From Mycolicibacterium sp. (lineage in GTDB: Bacteria; Actinomycetota; Actinomycetes; Mycobacteriales; Mycobacteriaceae), in the NCBI RefSeq assembly GCF_016462545.1, contig NZ_JAEMTA010000004.1, forward strand, positions 117,389-181,388: a stretch of 64,000 bases of DNA, given 5' to 3'. The translations under genes were made by a program, and so were the position numbers. A model generated the notes under the pieces. It ran no database searches. It worked only from the letters and a program-made list of their open reading frames with translations, and was not told where the DNA came from. This document shows positions 61,386 through 64,000 of the stretch, in pieces. Within the stretch, counting starts at the first letter, position 1, and each line of letters begins with the position of its first letter.

Positions 61386-62072
61386 ATGACAGTGGCTGAT
61401 GAGTCCGTTCCTGATCTCTTTGGTGGTCAGGACCCGCCGCTGCGCCAGGATTATGTTCTGGGCCAGGGATTTACGCGTGATCCTGTCTACTGCAAGGGTG
61501 TACTGCCCGATGCGCGAATGTGGCCGGATGAACTCGACCAGCTCGCCGTGGACGCAACTGGTCGGATTCGCATCGACCGTGAGCTGGTGTTCGTCATCGC
61601 CGACCGTGCGGTCAACGAGCTTGAGAATCCGTGGTCGGCGACGCAGTTGCAGGCGGCCATTACGTTCTGGGGTGCGCCGCCGGGGCAGTCGACGACACGT
61701 GCCGCCAAGCCGCTGGCCGAGAGCAGCGCATCCTCGCACTTGACCGAGGCGGTCAAGGTGGTGAGAGGTGAAGGGCCGGCCAGCGCGTACAAGGCTTTGA
61801 GCCGACACCAGCGGCTGTGGGTATCCGGACTGGGCCCGTCCTACTTCACCAAGCTGATGTATTTCGCGGCATACGGCGCCAAACCGTACATGTCTCAACC
61901 ACTCATCATGGACGACAACGTGATAGCCGGCCTGGCGAAAGTCACTGGCCGCCCATGGACAGCCTCACTGGAGGCCTACCTGAGCTACATCGATCTAGCC
62001 AAGGATTGGGCCTACGAGTTCGACACCGAGCCCGACGTGATTGAGAGGCATCTTTTCGCGATTGGATCGTGA
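61386..62072 (+). CDS. OGG-fold (HhH-GPD-like) DNA glycosylase-like protein
   Basis: 228 residues, ATG preceded by GGGGGAGG. The helix-hairpin-helix segment is WVSGLGPSYFTKLMYFAAYG (about 142-161) and a likely catalytic Asp lies in QPLIMDDNVIAGL (about 170-180), the order seen in the 8-oxoguanine glycosylase OGG-fold group. The N-terminal half is Trp- and Arg-containing but less conserved. Such stand-alone proteins are found in actinobacterial accessory regions; repair of oxidised bases or recognition of modified phage DNA are both possible. It is isolated, with hairpins after its stop. Confidence 0.72.
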   Translation: MTVADESVPDLFGGQDPPLRQDYVLGQGFTRDPVYCKGVLPDARMWPDELDQLAVDATGRIRIDRELVFVIADRAVNELENPWSATQLQAAITFWGAPPGQSTTRAAKPLAESSASSHLTEAVKVVRGEGPASAYKALSRHQRLWVSGLGPSYFTKLMYFAAYGAKPYMSQPLIMDDNVIAGLAKVTGRPWTASLEAYLSYIDLAKDWAYEFDTEPDVIERHLFAIGS

Positions 62073-62105
62073 ACCGCCTGACCCCTGCAAATGCCAGGCC
62101 GGTTC

Positions 62106-62128
62106 ATGATCCTGAGGCTCTGGATCAT
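62106..62128 (+). terminator. Hairpin after the glycosylase-like gene
   Basis: ATGATCC (62106-62112) and GGATCAT (62122-62128) with a 9-base loop, 33 bp after the stop at 62072. It is a weak terminator candidate. Confidence 0.35.
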
Positions 62129-62230
62129 CCCTGCTGGGCGCTACAGCTATGGCAGCGACCGCGGCATCGGGGACAACGGCGACACCACGGTGTCGATCTC
62201 AGCGTCGCGTCGAGGGCTTTGAAATGAAAA

Positions 62231-62265
62231 CCGGCCCGGAGGGGTTCCATCCCCTACCGGACCGG
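62231..62265 (+). terminator. GC-rich hairpin, possible terminator
   Basis: An interrupted stem: CCGG (62231-62234) with CCGG (62262-62265), CCGG (62236-62239) with 62257-62260, and AGGGG (62240-62244) with CCCCT (62251-62255), loop TTCCAT. It lies between the glycosylase-like gene and the winged-helix gene and could act on either strand. Confidence 0.45.
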
Positions 62266-62625
62266 CCCCAGGTAGGAGCTGCAAGTCAAGCGACCCGTAG
62301 ACGGCGGGGCCCAACCTTCAGCATCCTCGACGACCTCTGCTCAGAGGTGACGCCGTTTTACCTGGTAGCTCATCGCCTGGTCCCGTAAAGGTGGCCACGT
62401 TCCAGACGACTTGCTGTTGATGACAGTACAGTTCGGCCGGGGAGAAGGCAACAGGTCGCCTCGGCGCACGTGAATCGGATTTACGCTGGTCAAGTCTTGA
62501 ACACTGTGTCGTCTCATTGACGATGATGTCCTACTTTTGACTAGAATGTACTGTGGATGATGATTAGCCCACTGCTTTGTAGACGATTTGCTCTGCCTTA
62601 TTCAGATGATCTAGGAGGGTCTTGC
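62266..62625. other. Spacer upstream of the winged-helix gene with a weak promoter-like sequence
   Basis: No gene is supported in about 360 bases. TTGACG at 62517-62522 and TAGAAT at 62542-62547 are 19 bases apart and resemble a -35/-10 pair, with local AT enrichment, about 80 bp before the leader ORF. The spacing is longer than ideal, so this is tentative. Confidence 0.35.
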
Positions 62626-62700
62626 GTGAAGAAGTATGTAGGACCTGATTCATATCCTGCTCACAACACTAGCGAGGAGTCGTGGTGTCGGCGAACGTAG
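62626..62700 (+). CDS. Short leader ORF (24 codons) overlapping the next gene
   Basis: GTG 62626 follows a strong AGGAGG site and encodes 24 residues (starting KKYVGPDSY, ending CRRT) before a TAG at 62698-62700. It runs into the start of the winged-helix gene at 62682/62685, so translation of the two is probably coupled. It is too small to recognise as a family; it could be a leader peptide or a start-region artefact. Confidence 0.45.
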   Translation: MKKYVGPDSYPAHNTSEESWCRRT

Positions 62701-63554
62701 GGGCCGAGCCTGAGCTGTTGAAGTTGTCACGGCAGCATGCCGGTGACATCGATCAATCGTCTGGGCGGCGACGCAGCGTGCCCATCCGGTCGGTCTTCAG
62801 CAGAGACCTGGCCGAAGACGCTGCGGCGCCCATGGCCCAACTCGTTCGGGTGGGCGGCCGGGGGGGTGCGGTACTGCTCAAGCTCTATGTCGCGTTGATC
62901 TGGCGCAGTTCGGCAGCACCGTTCGACTCGGCCCTTCCGGCACGCAAATGGGCCGAACTCCTTGCCCTCCCCGATCCTGCGCACGGGGGGGCTCGACGCG
63001 TCACTGACGCCATCAAGACCTTGGAAGCGCATCAGCTGATCTCCGTGGAGTCCCGACCCGGAGAACCGTCACGCATCACACTGCTCCACGAGTCGGGAAG
63101 TGGTGCGGCATATGAACTTCCACGTGGCGGCGTGGGGGACCACTACTTCCAAATACCCGCCCAAATATGGTTGGACGGCGACATTCAGCGGCTTTCGGCT
63201 CCCGGCCTAGCCATGCTGATGGCCGTCCTGACCGACCAAAGCCACCCCGGCGCCACGGTGTGGTGGTCCACCACCCGCTTTCCCGGTCGGTTCGGACTGT
63301 CTCCAGCGACTCGCTCTCGAGGGACCAAAGAGCTCGTCGATGCTGGCCTGTTAACCGTGCACCGCAAGTCGATATCGACGACCGGCAGAAGCTTTGCAGT
63401 CGAACGTGTCCGCAAGATCTACGCCGTTACCGGTTCAGCCCTGCTCGCCGAGACCAAGTCAGCCAAGGCGATAGGAACAGCTCGGAGAGCCCTCCCGTCT
63501 ACAAAGACCAAAACCCCGACCGCCACTGCCCGACGCTCACCGAAGGTGAGCTGA
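62685..63554 (+). CDS. Winged-helix DNA-binding protein, replication-initiator-like layout
   Basis: 289 residues from GTG 62685 (or 62682), with GAGGAG upstream. Two helical DNA-binding-like parts are visible: ALPARKWAELLALP...ARRVTDAIKTLEAHQLISVE (about 85-125), and WWSTTRFPGRFGLSPATRSRGTKELVDAGLLTVHRK (about 195-230). The C-terminal tail is basic and Ser/Thr-rich. This doubled wing pattern recalls plasmid or phage initiators and accessory-region regulators, but I cannot name a family. It is preceded by the leader ORF and followed by a repeat protein. Confidence 0.6.
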   Translation: MSANVGAEPELLKLSRQHAGDIDQSSGRRRSVPIRSVFSRDLAEDAAAPMAQLVRVGGRGGAVLLKLYVALIWRSSAAPFDSALPARKWAELLALPDPAHGGARRVTDAIKTLEAHQLISVESRPGEPSRITLLHESGSGAAYELPRGGVGDHYFQIPAQIWLDGDIQRLSAPGLAMLMAVLTDQSHPGATVWWSTTRFPGRFGLSPATRSRGTKELVDAGLLTVHRKSISTTGRSFAVERVRKIYAVTGSALLAETKSAKAIGTARRALPSTKTKTPTATARRSPKVS

Positions 63555-63688
63555 GCTAGGCCCCAGCACGTCGCGCCATCTAATCGGCAACTAGAGACAC
63601 GGCGAACAACACGCCGGGCGCCGTCGGAGGGCAGCCGTAGACTGGACCGAATCGAAAACCTGTGCGACCGCCTCAGCTAGGGAGCAAG

Positions 63689-64000
63689 ATGACGGACACG
63701 CCCCACCGCGACGCGGCACGCAAGATGCCTGACGCTCTGTCATCGCCGGTCATTGACACCTTCGGCCCCGGCATGACCGCCTTCATCGACACCCTGGGAC
63801 CAAAACCCGGCGACACCTCCTGGATGACCGCACTCGGACCCGACACCTACGCCCCCGGCGCCCTGTCGACCATCGCCGACACCGTCCTGGGAATGAAGAA
63901 CTTCGACGGGCTCGGCATCAAGGAGTTCGGGCTCGCCCCCGGCGCCGGCCCCGGCATGACCGCCTTCATCGACACCCTGGGACCAAAACCCGGCGACACC
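63689..64000 (+). CDS. Protein with exact 61-residue tandem repeats (cut by window end)
   Basis: ATG 63689 follows GGGAG and the frame is open to the right edge (104 residues seen). After MTDTPHRDAARKMPDALSS the sequence GPGMTAFIDTLGPKPGDT appears at codons 26-43 and again 61 codons later at the window end, with DNA identical over 54 bp. The unit is hydrophobic and Gly/Pro-rich (MTALGPDTYAPGALSTIADT, FDGLGIKEFGL). There is no signal peptide. The family is unknown. Confidence 0.65.
   Translation, partial: MTDTPHRDAARKMPDALSSPVIDTFGPGMTAFIDTLGPKPGDTSWMTALGPDTYAPGALSTIADTVLGMKNFDGLGIKEFGLAPGAGPGMTAFIDTLGPKPGDT
63764..64000 (+). repeat. Direct repeat, 183-bp period (54 bp identical visible)
   Basis: The 54 bases 63764-63817 recur exactly at 63947-64000, the last base of the window, so the period is 183 bp or 61 codons. 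The second copy is cut by the window end and more copies probably follow. Confidence 0.85.

Noticed and set aside
62149..62388. 79-residue open frame on the plus strand
   Set aside because: It covers a strong hairpin, has no ribosome site and has no family-like composition.

Overview
The window looks like a mycobacterial chromosome segment, most likely an environmental Mycolicibacterium-type species. The DNA is GC-rich and carries Mce-associated membrane proteins, an MmpS-like secreted protein, a WS/DGAT acyltransferase, a CYP142-type P450, two short-chain dehydrogenases of the mycofactocin-dependent type, and many FadE, EchA and FadD paralogues. No rRNA or tRNA gene and no CRISPR array was seen.

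Layout. Positions 1-2.5 kb hold small secreted proteins and an Mce-associated protein. From about 2.5 to 55.4 kb lies one large catabolic island of roughly 45 genes in back-to-back operons: phosphotransferase-TetR-two Mce-associated proteins (minus, 5.7-2.5 kb); aldehyde dehydrogenase (minus); CYP142-like P450-SDR-mycofactocin-type SDR-CrtC/AttH-like protein-phosphotransferase (plus, 7.5-12.8 kb); a second, paralogous TetR; a ferredoxin; thioesterase and SMP-30 protein (minus); a ten-gene plus operon (15.5-25.2 kb) with P450, alcohol dehydrogenase, HpcH aldolase, an acyl-CoA dehydrogenase pair, SDR, Baeyer-Villiger monooxygenase and esterase; two FadD-type ligases; two more acyl-CoA dehydrogenase pairs; hydratase-family enzymes; CaiB-type CoA transferase; thiolase; more esterases; a second ferredoxin; two amidohydrolases; SCP-x-type thiolase; aldehyde dehydrogenase; thioesterase; Bfd-type ferredoxin; and a ferredoxin reductase. 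Read together this is oxidation of an alicyclic, sterol- or terpenoid-like molecule: P450 hydroxylation fed by ferredoxins and reductase, alcohol and aldehyde oxidation, Baeyer-Villiger ring or chain cleavage plus ester hydrolysis, CoA activation, and beta-oxidation by heteromeric acyl-CoA dehydrogenases, hydratases, SDRs and thiolases. The substrate itself cannot be read from the sequence.

The main discovery candidate is regulatory. An almost invariant element, TTTACA-N14-TGTCACGCT, occurs 11 times, plus one more symmetric variant (TTTACA-N14-TGTAAT). All copies are in intergenic regions of the catabolic island and none was seen in the flanks. The sites sit in front of nearly every operon and mark a regulon of about 50 kb. 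One of the two paralogous TetR proteins encoded inside the island is the obvious candidate binder. The same sequence can be read as a -35/-10 promoter with a 17-bp spacer, so each site may be an overlapping operator and promoter.

The right end (55.5-64 kb) is different in character: an orphan gene, an unrelated TetR, an IS481-family element with terminal repeats and a CCTG target duplication, a DUF3800 protein, a decayed IS3-type transposase end, an OGG-fold DNA glycosylase-like protein, a winged-helix protein preceded by a short overlapping leader ORF, and the start of a protein built from exact 61-residue repeats. This looks like an accessory, possibly defence-related, region.
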